Shown here piece by piece: positions 1-12,000 of a DNA stretch of 64,000 bases. The stretch is from the NCBI RefSeq assembly GCF_000002075.1, contig NW_004797796.1, positions 345,273 through 409,272 of the forward strand, in the 5' to 3' direction. The position numbers were made by a program, and so were the translations under genes. Below the pieces are notes generated by a model. The model made no database searches, was not told where the DNA came from, and saw only the letters and a program-made list of their open reading frames with translations. Positions within the stretch are counted from its first letter, which is position 1; the number at the start of each line of letters is the position of its first letter. Source of the DNA: Aplysia californica (taxonomy: Eukaryota; Mollusca; Gastropoda; Aplysiida; Aplysiidae).

Positions 1-199
1 GGGAAGCACATAAGAATAAAGAACATAATAATTAAAAAGTAGAATGGCCGCTTTACACAACGAGACCAAGATGGTCTGCATGCTTTCATAAAGGCGGTAG
101 CAGTATCGGTAACATCTGCCGCAGTACACAAACCTGTGGAAATTTGCCCCAACCTACCCTCACACAAGAAAACGCAAGGCAGAAAAGTTACTGACCCCA

Positions 200-676
200 T
201 GAGAGGAGAGGCCACGAAACAGATTTTAATTCAGAAAGAACATGACAAGAAAGAAGAATAGAGAAAAAAAGCAGAGAGGAAGGTAGATCAGGAATGACAA
301 AAAAAAGAAGCTGAGAAGAATCAGGACAAACAAAGACAGGCTGAAGAAAGAAGAAAAAGACAAGAAGAGAAAAAGAAAGAAACCGAAAAAAGGAAAATGG
401 AGGCCAAAAAGAAGATGTCAGTGGATGAAAATGAGATGGTCCGTTGCTAAGAGGGGGAAGAGGACGCAATGTCCGAGGACAGTCTTCTGGGTGTCCTGGA
501 GGGGGCACAACAAGAGGGAGACCAGAAACTGCCCAGTCTGTCGCAACACAAGTCAGGAGACGCAGTGGATCCAGTGTGCTACCTGTAAAGCATGGTACCA
601 CCACACTTGTGTCAAGAACATGGACCTCGTTGGAATGACCCAGGCTGAACTTGAATCTATCAACAGCTTCCAGTGA
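200..676 (+). pseudogene. Degraded transposase tail with PHD finger
   Basis: I see a lysine/glutamate-rich coiled-coil stretch (about 200-445), then an acidic segment, then a PHD-type zinc finger at about 530-615 with the pattern C-x2-C, a tryptophan, C-x2-C-x4-H-x2-C (core WIQCATCKAWYHHTC). The coil reads in one frame up to a stop at 448-450 and continues acidic in that frame; the finger lies in another frame, so there is at least one stop and one frameshift. A charged coil plus a C-terminal PHD finger is known from invertebrate pogo/jerky-type DDE transposases, and a comparable charged tail sits at 24240-24420. The call as a transposase tail is inference; a decayed host PHD protein exon is the alternative. 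Confidence 0.45.
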
Positions 677-1249
677 GACTTTTGCGCCTAAAAGCACCTT
701 TAACGTCATCATGGAGGGAGGGAGGGATAACACTAAGATGTATCTGGAAAATAGAATGGTAATGAATGGTTGACGTTTGCTTTCTTTGCACAATTCCGAT
801 TCCCATGTTCTTGTTTCAGCTTAAAATTTTGACTCAAGTTTGTTTCATACTGATGTTGAAATTGTGCTTGCTAATTTTTTTATACAAAGTTTAATTCTCA
901 GTTCCCACAGGTCTTTGTTCTGAATTAGAATTTAATATTCTTTGTGTTGTTAAGTTACCGTTTCTTCAGATCAGTTCTCTCTTCCATTATTCTCTGCATT
1001 AGCGCTCTTTGCGTTTGTAAGTAACACAGAGCATGCTTGTGAATACCCGGTAATTGTGAGTCTGGTCGCGGCCAGGACGAAGAAAAGGTCGGGTTATGGG
1101 CCGGGTAGTTGCGCCCCATACTGGCGGTGGTCGTGCTTGGTTCGAGTGGTCTCGCGCGGGGCGAAGTACTTGATCACTACAAACAATTGTGTGAGCACAA
1201 CTAAGGACGAGAATCTCGTTCTGACAGCAGAAAACGGAAGTTGCTATCA
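677..1249. other. Unassigned spacer
   Basis: No gene is seen. The first half is AT-rich. About 1050-1170 is markedly GC-rich and could be 5' sequence of the adjoining LINE fragment, but nothing proves this. Confidence 0.4.
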
Positions 1250-2239
1250 CATAACAATGGCAGACACAATAGTGTGATGATAACTATCAGCAGTCAGAAC
1301 GCTGGAAGTGCGGGAGATATGCAGCACTCCATGGATGTGTTCTCCAATGCATGCAGCAACTTCGGACTCACCATCAGTACGAAGAAGACAGAGGTTATGT
1401 ATCAGCCTGCACCGGCAAACCCCTACCAAGAACCTACTGTGACAGTGAATGGGCAGAAGCTAGAAAATGTGGACAAGTTTGTGTACCTAGGCAGCACTCT
1501 TTCTCGCAGTGAGCATATCGACGATGAGACCCATGCTAGAATCGCAAAGGCGAGTTCTGCGTTTGGACGTCTACGTTCATCAGTGTGGGAACGCAAAGGA
1601 GTGAGCCTATCGACCAAGCTCAGTGTCTACAAAGCCATTGTCCTCACCACACTACTATATGCAAGCGAGACCTGGACAGTATACCAGAGGCATGCCAAGA
1701 AACTCAACCGATTTCACCTCAACTGCCTCCGCAAACTGCTCAGAGTGAAGTGGCAGGACAAAGTCCCAGACACTGAAATCCTCGAGCAGACAGGTATGTC
1801 GAGCATCTTCACAATGCTCCGAAAGACACAACTCCGCTGGGCTGGCCATGTAGTCAGAATGCCAGACGAGCGTCTGCCAAAACGCATCCTATATGGAGAA
1901 CTTCAGACTGGAGCACGCTCCCATGGAGGTTAGAAGAAGCGGTTTAAAGACACCCTGAAGGCCTCTCTGAAAGACTTCGGCATTAACCACAACTCGTGGG
2001 AAACGACAGCCCAAAACCGTGCAGCCTGGCGTGGAGCCATCAGCAAGGGAGCGGCAGCGTATGAATCACGGCGACTGGAAACAGCGAAGAGCAAGCGCAC
2101 AACAAGAAAATCCCGTGCAAGCAGTGCTCCCGCATTTCATGACCATACAGCGCTACCTTGCCCTCACTGCCCAAGGACCTTCAAAGCGAAGATTGGCTTA
2201 ATCAGCCACCTCAGGACCCACCCCACCCCCCGGATATGA
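1250..2239 (+). mobile_element. LINE reverse-transcriptase 3' fragment
   Basis: One frame encodes the C-terminal half of a non-LTR retrotransposon reverse transcriptase. Recognisable pieces are the post-catalytic FGLTISTKKTEVM block, the KFVYLGS block, the LLYASETWT block and the RWAGHVVRMPDERLPKR block. An in-frame TAG at 1931-1933 interrupts it; the same frame then continues to a TGA at 2237-2239. Near the end lies a classical C2H2 zinc finger (C-x2-C-x12-H-x3-H, about 2159-2221), a known C-terminal feature of some invertebrate LINEs. The catalytic YxDD region and everything upstream are missing, so the copy is 5' truncated, as is usual for LINEs. An AAGAAGGTCTTCTTCC palindrome follows the stop at about 2241-2256. 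Clade not determined. Confidence 0.85.
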
Positions 2240-2942
2240 TGAAGAAGGTCTTCTTCCCTCAGGAAGGGCGAACACCATCAGCAGTCAGTGAAACGAGATA
2301 TTTGAGCACAAGTGGTCGCGCCCCAGGCAAGCTATTCTAGCGACTTCTTAAAAATTAACCATATTGTCCCATTTCAAATAGTCTCTATTTGTGCATTGAA
2401 GAAGAAATTTATAGAAAATTGATATTGCCTAATAAACTCAGGTAGGTGACGTCGATTTAAATTTCCAGGGACTGGCCATTTATTTCCCTACAAGCTCCAG
2501 CCAATATGCCACTGGAAAATTTGAATAACCACGTGGCATGTTTCCGAGTCGATTCTTTGGACGCTATGTTCAGCATTGAGTTTTAACTCTTCGATCATTA
2601 GTGGGATGTTTCTGTTGACTATGTCCTTTAAAAAAAAGGCAATTATTGAAGGCCCTTAAGTTAAGGGAAAAGTGGTTACCCTTCATTTGTAAACTTTTGG
2701 CTTATAAGGCTTTCTCTAAACACCTTTCTTACAATCACACAAGGGCCACTCTTGACTTGTGGGGTGAGGCTCAATCCCACTGGAACCAGGCCTCTACAGC
2801 ATAACATCTTCTCCTCAAACTTCTACAAAACTTTCTCAGCACGATGAGATATCTATCTGATGTGACTGTCATGGTTTTACCGTCCTTGTCCTGAAACCAG
2901 AACATGCTGATCACGTCCCTGTAGCTGAACATTGTTTGTGTG

Positions 2943-2995
2943 CTTAGTAAGGTTTTATGGTGCTCGCAACTGCATAAGGTCATATAAGCACCAAG
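2943..2995 (+). repeat. Partial copy of dispersed family R1
   Basis: The segment resembles the R1 head (TTTTATGG, then AACTGCAT, then AGGTCATAT) seen in full copies at 5.5, 6.0, 6.4, 40.2 and 48.3 kb. Confidence 0.5.
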
Positions 2996-3129
2996 AGCGA
3001 AATGCTCGCAGCTAAAGGGGTTTGAAAACAACAAACAACAGCATGAGCACCAAGGGGTAGATGTCAACAGAGAAGTCTAGGCGGGGAATCTGGCTTACTC
3101 AGCTCACCTCCCTAGCCTCAACAGCACAA

Positions 3130-3350
3130 AGTCTGATTCGACTATCAAGGCATCCCGGAAATAGCAGTTCACAAGAGAGTGACAAACATACAAAGAAAAA
3201 GCAGCAGTTCCCCCTAGCACAGTATGAGCATGATATTGACAAATCAGCCCATTTACAATTCTACTGTACATAAGAACATGTTAATATCCCTCCTTTGGGA
3301 ATGGCCTAAAGACATCTCAGTCAGTAGCACTGCCCTGGGTGGGGGGGAGC
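3130..3350 (-). repeat. Dispersed repeat, inverted partner of 22390-22640
   Basis: Read in reverse complement, 22390-22640 matches this stretch through several blocks, including AATAGCAG, GACAAACATACAAA, GCAGCAGTTCCC, CAGCCCATTTACAATTCTAC and TTTGGGAATGGCCTA. It is an interspersed repeat of unknown class, present once on each side of most of TSEN54 in opposite orientation. Confidence 0.75.
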
Positions 3351-4607
3351 TGAACATGGTTAAGAAGTAAAATTTTGCATCTTACCCAAATCTGGTTGAA
3401 ATTTTTAAACTGTGATATTTCTCGAACATGTAGATTGATTTTCTTCATATTTACAAACTCGATATCCTCACGGTTGAATTTTATTTGTTTGAAGTTTGGT
3501 TGAAATTAGTACAAAGACGATGGAGTTATTGCCCTTTAGGTGGGTTGGGTTTTTTTTAGACACCCTGTACTTATCATCAAACACAGGAGCTTTCTTTAAT
3601 CTACCCTTTTTCAAACAGCACTACGTCAGTAAACCCAGAGTACGCTTTGTGTCGAACACATAGAAAGCAATCTCCCCACAGTCCACCACAGCCCAATGGA
3701 CTGCAACCCCATCTGCCTGACTCAAGATTTGGAGCTGGCATAGTTCAGGGGGCCGGCTGTTCCGTGACCTGTGGCAAAGAGACAAAACAGGGTTTTTTAA
3801 ATCATATATGGCATCGTTTAAAATATCAATAAAAATAAATGGAATAATGGATTCTTATGACCCCCACAGTAAGCTCAATCAAGCTGAATTTTTGTGTTTA
3901 CAACTTTTGCAAATGAATAAACAGGAAATTTAACATATTCGTCCATTTTTGGGGATATTCTCAACAACGAATGTAGGCCCTATAAACGATGAAGTTATGC
4001 TAGCACAAGAGAACCATTCACTTGAGATAGGACAATTTTCTATAAAATTTTCTTGTCAAACTGACCTACACTCCTATACTTGTATTGTCGGTTGTTTTGA
4101 ACTTTTTAAACACAAAGTGAAGATTTCAGCTAAGAATAAGGTGCTGGTGCGCACATACCATTCCTTCTTCATTTCTTTTCGGGCACACATACTAGGGCAT
4201 GGCCGTCCAATACGTGGCCTGTGGGCCACAATTTGGCTCATAACACCAAACAGTGTGGCCCTTACTAATCTTTTTTATATTTTAAAAACTCAATGCACTA
4301 GATGTTATTAGATTACATACTTTGACGTTGACTGGCCCTAATGTTTCTCACTGCCAATGAAAAATATTGCACACTTCTGCAATAGGGCCTTCAGTTCAAA
4401 TTCTATTGGGATGCAGCATTTCCGTAAAAGCCTTTAATTACTTGTTTGCACTTTGTTTTTTATTCCTGACCTCTTCTTTATTTTTGTCTCATGTTGGATA
4501 TGAGGATGCCCTGTTATCTTTGTACTGTTTAAATTATACTTTTTGTGTAGACACCAAAAATATATAAGGTTAGCTGAATTGCATAATCCTTTGTTGATTT
4601 TGAAGTA

Positions 4608-5144
4608 CAGTCAAACTTCATTATACCCCCTCCCATTCCATAAACTCTGCTTACTGTTAGGTTTTCCCCAATGCATGAAAAGGAACACCTATATGAACAT
4701 ACTATTTGCCCCCTTAAACCACCATCTGCCCACGGTCTGGAGTTGTACAGTCTTTACTAAAAAAACAACGTAAATTTTCCCAGCATCACTGCAAGCAAAC
4801 AGGCTGCCAGAGGTACACACTACACATGGTGTAAGGCAACCACTCAGTGGATACGCAGTGATCATCTGTTTTTCTCCTACATGTGAGCTAGCAGTTGTCA
4901 CTTACTTTCTCCCTGCCAGCCCATTCCACCTCCCTATCATTGTCTTTTTTATTTCAGGCGGCATGCATTTACTAAGTAGCCTCTGATCTGAAAGTATGTG
5001 TAATTTGCAGTTTGAATTTGTACATATCCACACACACACAAACAAACAAACAGAGAGGGAAGTGTGTGGGTGTGTGTGTCTGTGTGTGTGTGTGTGTGTG
5101 TGTGCGTGCATGCATGCGTGCGTGCGTGTGTGTGTATGATAGAC

Positions 5145-5183
<39 letters not shown>

Positions 5184-5438
5184 GGGAGAAAGAAAGAGAG
5201 AGAGAAGGGGAGAAAGAAAGAGAGAGAAGGGGAGAGAGAAAGAGAAGGAGAGAGAGAGACACAGAGAGAGAGAATGGGGGGGGGGAGAGAAAGATGGGAG
5301 AGGGGGAGGGGAGGAGGGAGGGAGGGCGTGAGAGGACAAGAGAGAGAGACAGAGAGAGACAGAGAGAGAGATAGACAGAGAGAGAGAAAGCCATCTTCAT
5401 GCTCATCCCAAAGTTGTCAGTATAACAAGTTTTGACTG
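4608..5438. mobile_element. pogo-like MITE, CAGTCAAAC family, copy 1
   Basis: TA dinucleotides flank a left end CAGTCAAACTTCATTATA and a right end whose reverse complement begins CAGTCAAAACTTGTTATA. TA target duplication and a terminal CAGT are typical of the pogo/Tigger branch of Tc1/mariner. No transposase is seen inside. The right half contains the long GT/GA simple repeat. Related copies lie at 57449 and 59693. Confidence 0.75.
5031..5391. repeat. GT- then GA-rich simple repeat
   Basis: (CA/AAAC)n passes into (GT)n and (GCGT)n, then into about 240 bases of polypurine GA/GGGA repeat. The open frames across it are low-complexity artefacts on both strands. Confidence 0.95.
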
Positions 5439-5478
5439 TATTTTGAAATCAGGGGAGAGAACTTTATTTTATAATGTT

Positions 5479-5640
5479 TTAGTAAAAGTTTTATTGCACT
5501 TGCAAAAAAATTCGGTCAGTATAAGTGCCCAATATTAGAGGTATTACAAGAGATTCACAAACATAGAAAAGAAGGGAAAATAAAGATGATAGATGTTTAA
5601 CAAGAAAGAAGGAGCAAACCACCAGCTAGAAGAGAACATT
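5479..5640 (+). repeat. Dispersed family R1, copy
   Basis: R1 is a SINE-sized repeat (about 160-200 bp) with a TTTTAGTA start, a TTAGAGGTATTACAAGAGA-like middle and an AAGGAGCAAACCAC-like end. Close copies lie at 6043 and 6430 in the same orientation and at 40165, 48318 and 62862 inverted. Confidence 0.75.
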
Positions 5641-5905
5641 TATTTGTAGAAAGAAATACTAAGGCAAAGTATGATGTATCCATTCAAATATTTTAAAACT
5701 TCTTTCTTTTTCTAACAACAGTTCAATACAGTGCAACTGACCAGCAGAGATATTTTACAAGTCCCCCAAAAGTAAACAAAGAAAGACAGACACAGGGATC
5801 AAAGACAGCAGACAGGGAAGACACAGAGCTTTCATTTGACAGGCATCACATGTCATTTATCAGGATGGATAAAGGAGACAATAATATGTTTGTTCTAAAT
5901 TCAAG

Positions 5906-6011
5906 TTAATTTTCTAAAAACCTAGACCACCTTCGCAAAGAACGACAAGTGGAAATGACTGAATACCCATCCAGTAGCACAGAGAAGGTAAGTGGGTAGC
6001 AATTGAGTGTA
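5906..6011 (-). CDS. TSEN54: Possible TSEN54 terminal exon
   Basis: 106 nt with acceptor GCAATTCAG and a stop TAA at 5908-5906; its phase fits exon 9. It encodes YPLTFSVLLDG, which resembles vertebrate VPLIFALVDHG near the C-terminus. About 20 residues expected between exon 9 and this point are missing, and the interval is occupied by an R1 repeat. The opposite strand of the same interval also looks exon-like, so this call is weak. Confidence 0.35.
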
Positions 6012-9000
6012 CTGAATTGCATTTATAACTTGATTTTTTGTTTTAGTAAGTGTCTCACAGAACTTGCACCACAATTACGTCATGTAAGTGCTGAAGATTA
6101 GAGATGTTACAAGAAAGTAACACATGAAAAAAAGGAGAGATAAGGAAGAGATAGAAATTTAATAGGAAAGAAGGGGCAAACCACACCAGCGCACTTGCAA
6201 AGCACCCTCTGACTGGATTTTAAAAAACAAAATCATTTTATGTAACACAAAAGAAAGCCACAATCTTCACTCACTTTGACACAAGAACTCGATGGTCTGG
6301 TCTGCCTGGCATGCTCTTCTTGAATCTGCTGTCCGGCAAGTGAACATCAAAGCTCAGGTGAGAATGCTCAATGACATCATCGCTGGAAAGGGGGTGGAGA
6401 ATGATGGAAAGGAGAGAAGTGTCATTAGACAGTACAGGTTTAGTAAAGATTTAGTAAGAGTTTTATGACACTTGCATCAGAATAAGGTGATAAGAGAGCC
6501 AAAGATTAGAAGCGTTACTTCTAGAGAGTCTAAGAGAGTAACACCCAAAACAAAACAAAACAAAAAAAGGAGAAGAGATAAGACGATAGATCTTTGATGT
6601 AGGAAAGAAGGAACAAACTACACTAGAGCACCTGCCCACCACCCACAGATGGTATTAAGAGGCAGAACAAGTGTTAATTCAATGTTTGTCAAAGGGAAGA
6701 CTAGGGGGCCTGATTTGAAATGAGAAAGGGTTACTCATACTATCAATGTAACACATCTATTTAACAAAACTGCCTTCCTAAAACTTCCCATTTCAAGTAG
6801 ATTCAAAGTCAATTAAAGGTATTTTGATCAAAAGTACAGTAGTACAGAGGTGATGAAAGAAAAAGAAAAGGACGAACATGCGTGTGTATGCGTGTGTTTT
6901 TTTGTGTTCAAATGGGAAGGAGAACAGGGTTGATGGAAGGAGAAGCAATTCTATTTTAACTTTTATGGACCTTCTTTCAAAGCACCTAACAATCAGTATT
7001 GAACGTGGATTTCAGCAAGGGGTGACTGCCTAATAACCGACTTCAAAATCCATACCTGAATCAATAGACTTTATTAAAACTAATTTATCTGATTTTTCCT
7101 CTGTTCATGCTCTTTGGGGACTGACAGTGCTGTGAACTACATGAATATAATAAGAAATAACCTGTTAAAATTCTCTGCCACTGTCATTCAAAATGATGTG
7201 ACATGTGGAATACATCAGACCTACCATTTAAATTTTATGAAATCTCAAAAATCAGGATCTCGGGGGGGGGGGGGGGGATAGGGATTTTGTGAAAAAAATC
7301 GGGATCAAGGCGACGAGACGGGCATGATCGGCTTGTGCCACGATAGTCGCTTTGCGCCCTCAATCTGGCTGGCAAACTGATCCAACCCGATCCCCCGATG
7401 GGCACCCAAATACTCAGACAAGCGACAGTCGTTTTAGGCTAACGACAACAGCCAACCAACCAAAGGTAACAACAAATCTCTTATCCCTCGTATGCGTTCA
7501 GACCAAAGCAACGACAACGGCTGAGAGTTAGTCTTGTCAGCGCAATTAGCTGTGTAAGGGTCAGAACGACTGTCGCTCGTCTGAGTATTTAATGTGAACG
7601 CGCAGTTACCAGACACTCGGGCGATGCTTCTTTTGAAAGTAACAGCAGAACTACGAATATCGTCAATTATTAATTTGTATGTTCCAATTGTAATAGTTAT
7701 CAGGCTATCATCGGAGAACTCCGATTGTGGACAAAGATCAAACACAACTTGGGGCGAATCAACAACTAGATTCGGCATTGATATTTCGGAAAACAATGCT
7801 CCGAGTTCCTACTGACAAAAAGTTCAACTGGTGCTTCCCGCTATAGAAAAGAAGGCAGAGTACGTTTTTAAAAATATCCAGGACAACAGCAGACTGCAAC
7901 AAAAAATCGATATATACGAGATCGAAATTGAGAAAATCGGGATGGTTGAGATTTGGGGAAAAAAATTAGTATATCCCAACTAAATCAGAACAAGTGGCAG
8001 TTCTGAATACATTTAAAATGAGATGTACGGTAATTCTCACTCCAACACCAAGAACAAACAGCCTTATTTTGAGCCAAGCAGATTTACCTCACTTTGAGTT
8101 CTTTGTCATCGGCAGGTTTAACAATGTTAAGTTTCTCTAGGATGGACTCTGAAAGAGAAAAACACAAAAAGATTTCTATTATGAATCCCCTCTACAGGCA
8201 TAAAGGGTATACTGTTAGCATCAAAACGTAAAGACATACGACTGGTCTTAAAAATAAATCCAAACTTTTTAACCTTATCCATACATCGTGTTTTACTATC
8301 GCATCCATACGACGTGGGGAACTCTGTGCCACCACTTTCCAAAGAGGAAATTTACTCGTTATCGCACTAGAAGTATTCTAAAAAGTAAATACAACCCCGG
8401 GGTACAAAATGTCCCTAAGGAGTACGAGTAGGGTTAAAGGAGCGTGTTAGTGTTATGTGTTTTACCAGAAAGCAAGAAACAGAGTTTTGAGAGAAGCAAA
8501 AGACTGCAAAGGCAGGAGAAAGAGGACAATGAGTCTTTTTTCCTTGGTTTAAAAAGACACAAAATTATGATCTTGAGCCAGGAAAAAGTAAGACATTTAG
8601 TCAGAAACATCAGAGCAAAGGTACGAAAGTCATGACCTATCAGAGCCATCAGCTAAGAGTTAAATAGATACATTGAAGAGCACATAACAAAGACGGCATG
8701 GAGTAAACAAACAATCCAAACCATCTTGAAGGAAAAAACAGGCAAGAAGGTAATTTCTCAGGTCTCATAAATTTAACTTTATTAACCTGAATGAAAAATC
8801 TTTCACAAACTATTGACATTTACTTCAGCAGCTTTTGATTTGAAGATTTTATAACATCTCTCACAAGGACATCCCAGCCAAAAGTCCATCATGGTCATAG
8901 AGGGGTCTTGTGAACAAGTCAGGCAGCAACATGAGAAAAAGCAGATGGCAAAAGGGCCAATTTGGACAGCTATTTTCTTTACAAATTTTCAACACATGTG

Positions 9001-12000
9001 TTGAGCTTCATGTTACCACACATCAAACCCATTAATCACTGTAAGCAGTAATGCTTTGAGAACTCATCACGATGAATTTCGTGACAAAAATGTTGCCCCT
9101 GGTTAAAAGATATCGCTCTTACAAATCACTCATTGCTTACAAAAAGTGACAGTGGTTCACCCAGCACATGGTAGGACAAGACCGCGACCCCAGTGCTTTC
9201 TTGTCGTAACTCCATTTTTTAAAACAGTTGAAATTTAACTTCTTCTTAAGCTCACTCCTTGTTATGAACTGTTTTCACTGGTATTAAAAATGGAGATATG
9301 GCAAGAAAGCACTGAGGTAGAGAGATGTATAAACTGCCAAAACAATACTTTTGTGTTCCGTAGAGGTAATATTCTACTTCTACATGAAATAATTTTTTAA
9401 AATCTTACCCGAACTCCAGGCATCACAAGGGTTAACAAGAGGGGTGATATCCCCCTGCCATAAGTGGCTGACAGGGGTGCTGTTTGATAATTCCTTCATT
9501 CGATCTGCAATTTTCCTTCGGTGATCTGCCCAGCTGTGAGATTTGACCACTGGTCTCCTTTGTGTCCATTCCGCAAAAGAAAAAGACAGAGCCCCTAAGC
9601 GTCTTTCTCTATCTTCTTCATGCTGGGCTTGTCTGGCTAACGGCTCCACTGGGTTCTGAAACAGTATAGTATGTATAATATCACAAAAATACTGTTCCAC
9701 AAAACTAAATGACAGACTTAATAATTTTTCAAGAAACAATAAAATAAGGTTACTTTATTTTATTTTACAAACTACATTCCAGAGAGAGGAAACGAGAGAG
9801 AGAGGGAGGGAGAGAGACGGAGGGAGAGAGAGAGGAAGGGAGAGAGAGAGAGGGGGAGGGAGGGAGGGAGAGGGAGAGGGAGAAAGAGAGAGAGGAGATA
9901 GAGACAGAGACAGAGAGGGGGGAGGGAAGGGGTAAGATAGTTGGGCTAGAGAAGACATCCTTGTTGTTCTACAGGACCTTGGCACATTTCTTTCTAGTCA
10001 AACAAACAAGGCTTGTCCCTATCACACTTCGTTTAAAAACCTTAAAAATGATAACAAAACAGACCACAGGTTTCATTTCGTAACCAATACCGCAAGTTTG
10101 GGAAAGCACAAAGAAGAGTACACCAACTACTGAGTCCAGAGATGAGCATAATAATTGTCATTTAGTGTGAGGAAAAAGCAAGACCAGTGAACCTTAACAG
10201 AAGCAGGACGTAAAGAAGTAGGACCAACCTATGGCATCCTCAATCACCAGCTTATTAACCGCTACATTTCATCATATTATATTATTACTATCGAACAATT
10301 TGTTACATCGCCTCCAAATCCGAATAGCTCAAATCAATGCAGCTCAACTCATCTTCAGAAAGATAAAAGAAGCCATCTAACTTTTGAGTTAAGGGGGGAT
10401 TTCACACGCTGCCTGTGAAAGATAACATTTGTTTGTAAAATTAATGTCATTCGATAGTAACAAATGAACAATGTGGAAAACCAGTATATTTGACCAAAAA
10501 GCATGAGCACATACAGTCGAACTTGCCCCAGACAACCACCCATTGTTGAGAAGAACAGTGATAATTTTAGACAGGTGGTCCTCTTGGACTGTCTTTATAA
10601 TACAGGCAAAAAACACAAAGGGGAGTGGCAGTTGTACAGGTGATTGTCTAAGATAGGTCTTTAGAGAACATTCGACTGTGTATGTGTTTTATCAGTTAGC
10701 GATTTTCACTGACAAAATTTTAATACCTTTAGTCTGTAGTCGTCCACATCAAAGAACAGCATGTCATCAGTGTCTTCACTGATATGAATGTTATCTGGCA
10801 ACAATTTTTTCTCTGGCAGCACCAGGGACAAAACCCGTTTGCCTGCCAAATCTGGGAACTTCACAGAGTTGTCCTGAAAAGACGTCTGCTCCAGACAGGT
10901 CTTCTTATTGTCCTGAATTTCCTCGCCTGTCCCATCTGTCCGTGACTTCTGCTTAAAACAGTCCAACCAAGCCTCAGAATAGAACTCTCTAACTGAACCA
11001 CTAGGTGAGCTGGACCCTTGACTGTTTTCACTTAAAGTTTTATCACCATCCCCCTTACTGCTTGAGACATCAGATACATCTGGGTCATCAGAACGCAACT
11101 TTTTAGCATCACTGACCCCATCTGCTTGACCTGATTCTAGCTCCTCACTCTCTGATCTCAGACGCTTCTGCCCTTCCGCTATCTGCTTGGCTGAGTTATT
11201 AGCCATAGTTTCTCCACTCTGTCCCACACTCTCAACAGAATCATCCTTCACAACAGCAGCAGAATTTTCACTGTGTCCACTCTTATCAAAACTTTCTTCT
11301 GCCTCATCCAGCCGCTCCTGTGAGGAGGAAATCTGTGGGTCACACACACCACTTGGGCCTGGCTTGTCTGGCTGGGGGCGGCCACCTTTCTTTTTCCTCG
11401 CCTTCAGCGTCCGTTTGTCCAGGTATTTATCCAAATTGATCTGCCTCTCATAGTCTGTGACTAGTGGCCTGTGGAGAAGGATTTTTGTTCTTCGTAAAGA
11501 CATGGAAGAAAAGCATAACAGGCATAGCAGTCCACATAAAGTTATTAGCAAAGATAAACAGTTTTGTCAGAAGACATCCTTTCTGCCAAAGGCAGACATT
11601 CAGTGCCTTATTCTTCTTTTCAATCACTTAAAATGATCGACTAGCCCAGGCCTGTGTGGTGTAATAGTTAGGCTCTTCACCTTTTACACAACACATAGGA
11701 GTTTGATTCCCAGGAGTGGAAATATTTCATCAAGTACCGCCATCATTCCTGGATTTCCCCAGACAAGCACAGTAGAAGCACCCTGCCTACGAAACCATAC
11801 CCGCACATTCATATACACCCATTCTCACATATTCTCTCACACACCCTCTCTTCCACACACATATGGTATAAATGAACAACTGTTAATAATAATGTTCAAG
11901 TTAGATACCAATAGTGGAGGGCATAATTTATGTGGCATTGAACACGATCCCTCCTTCTTATCCTGGAGTTTGGGGTCCAAGTCGGTGTCTTAGGATCATG

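Larger units (their letters stand above)
2240..4607. other. Intergenic repeats, no gene seen
   Basis: Apart from the partial SINE-like repeat near 2943 and the dispersed repeat at 3130-3350, I see no coding exon. The short open frames here have no recognisable motif. Confidence 0.5.

Noticed and set aside
3541-3575. mariner-type end (GACACCCTGTAC)
   Set aside because: No matching opposite end or transposase found within reach.
4902-5435. Long Ser/Leu- or Arg/Glu-rich ORFs on both strands
   Set aside because: They are translations of GT/GA simple repeat.
11187-11453. Plus-strand ORF of 88 codons
   Set aside because: It is antisense to TSEN54 exon 6 and has no motif of its own.
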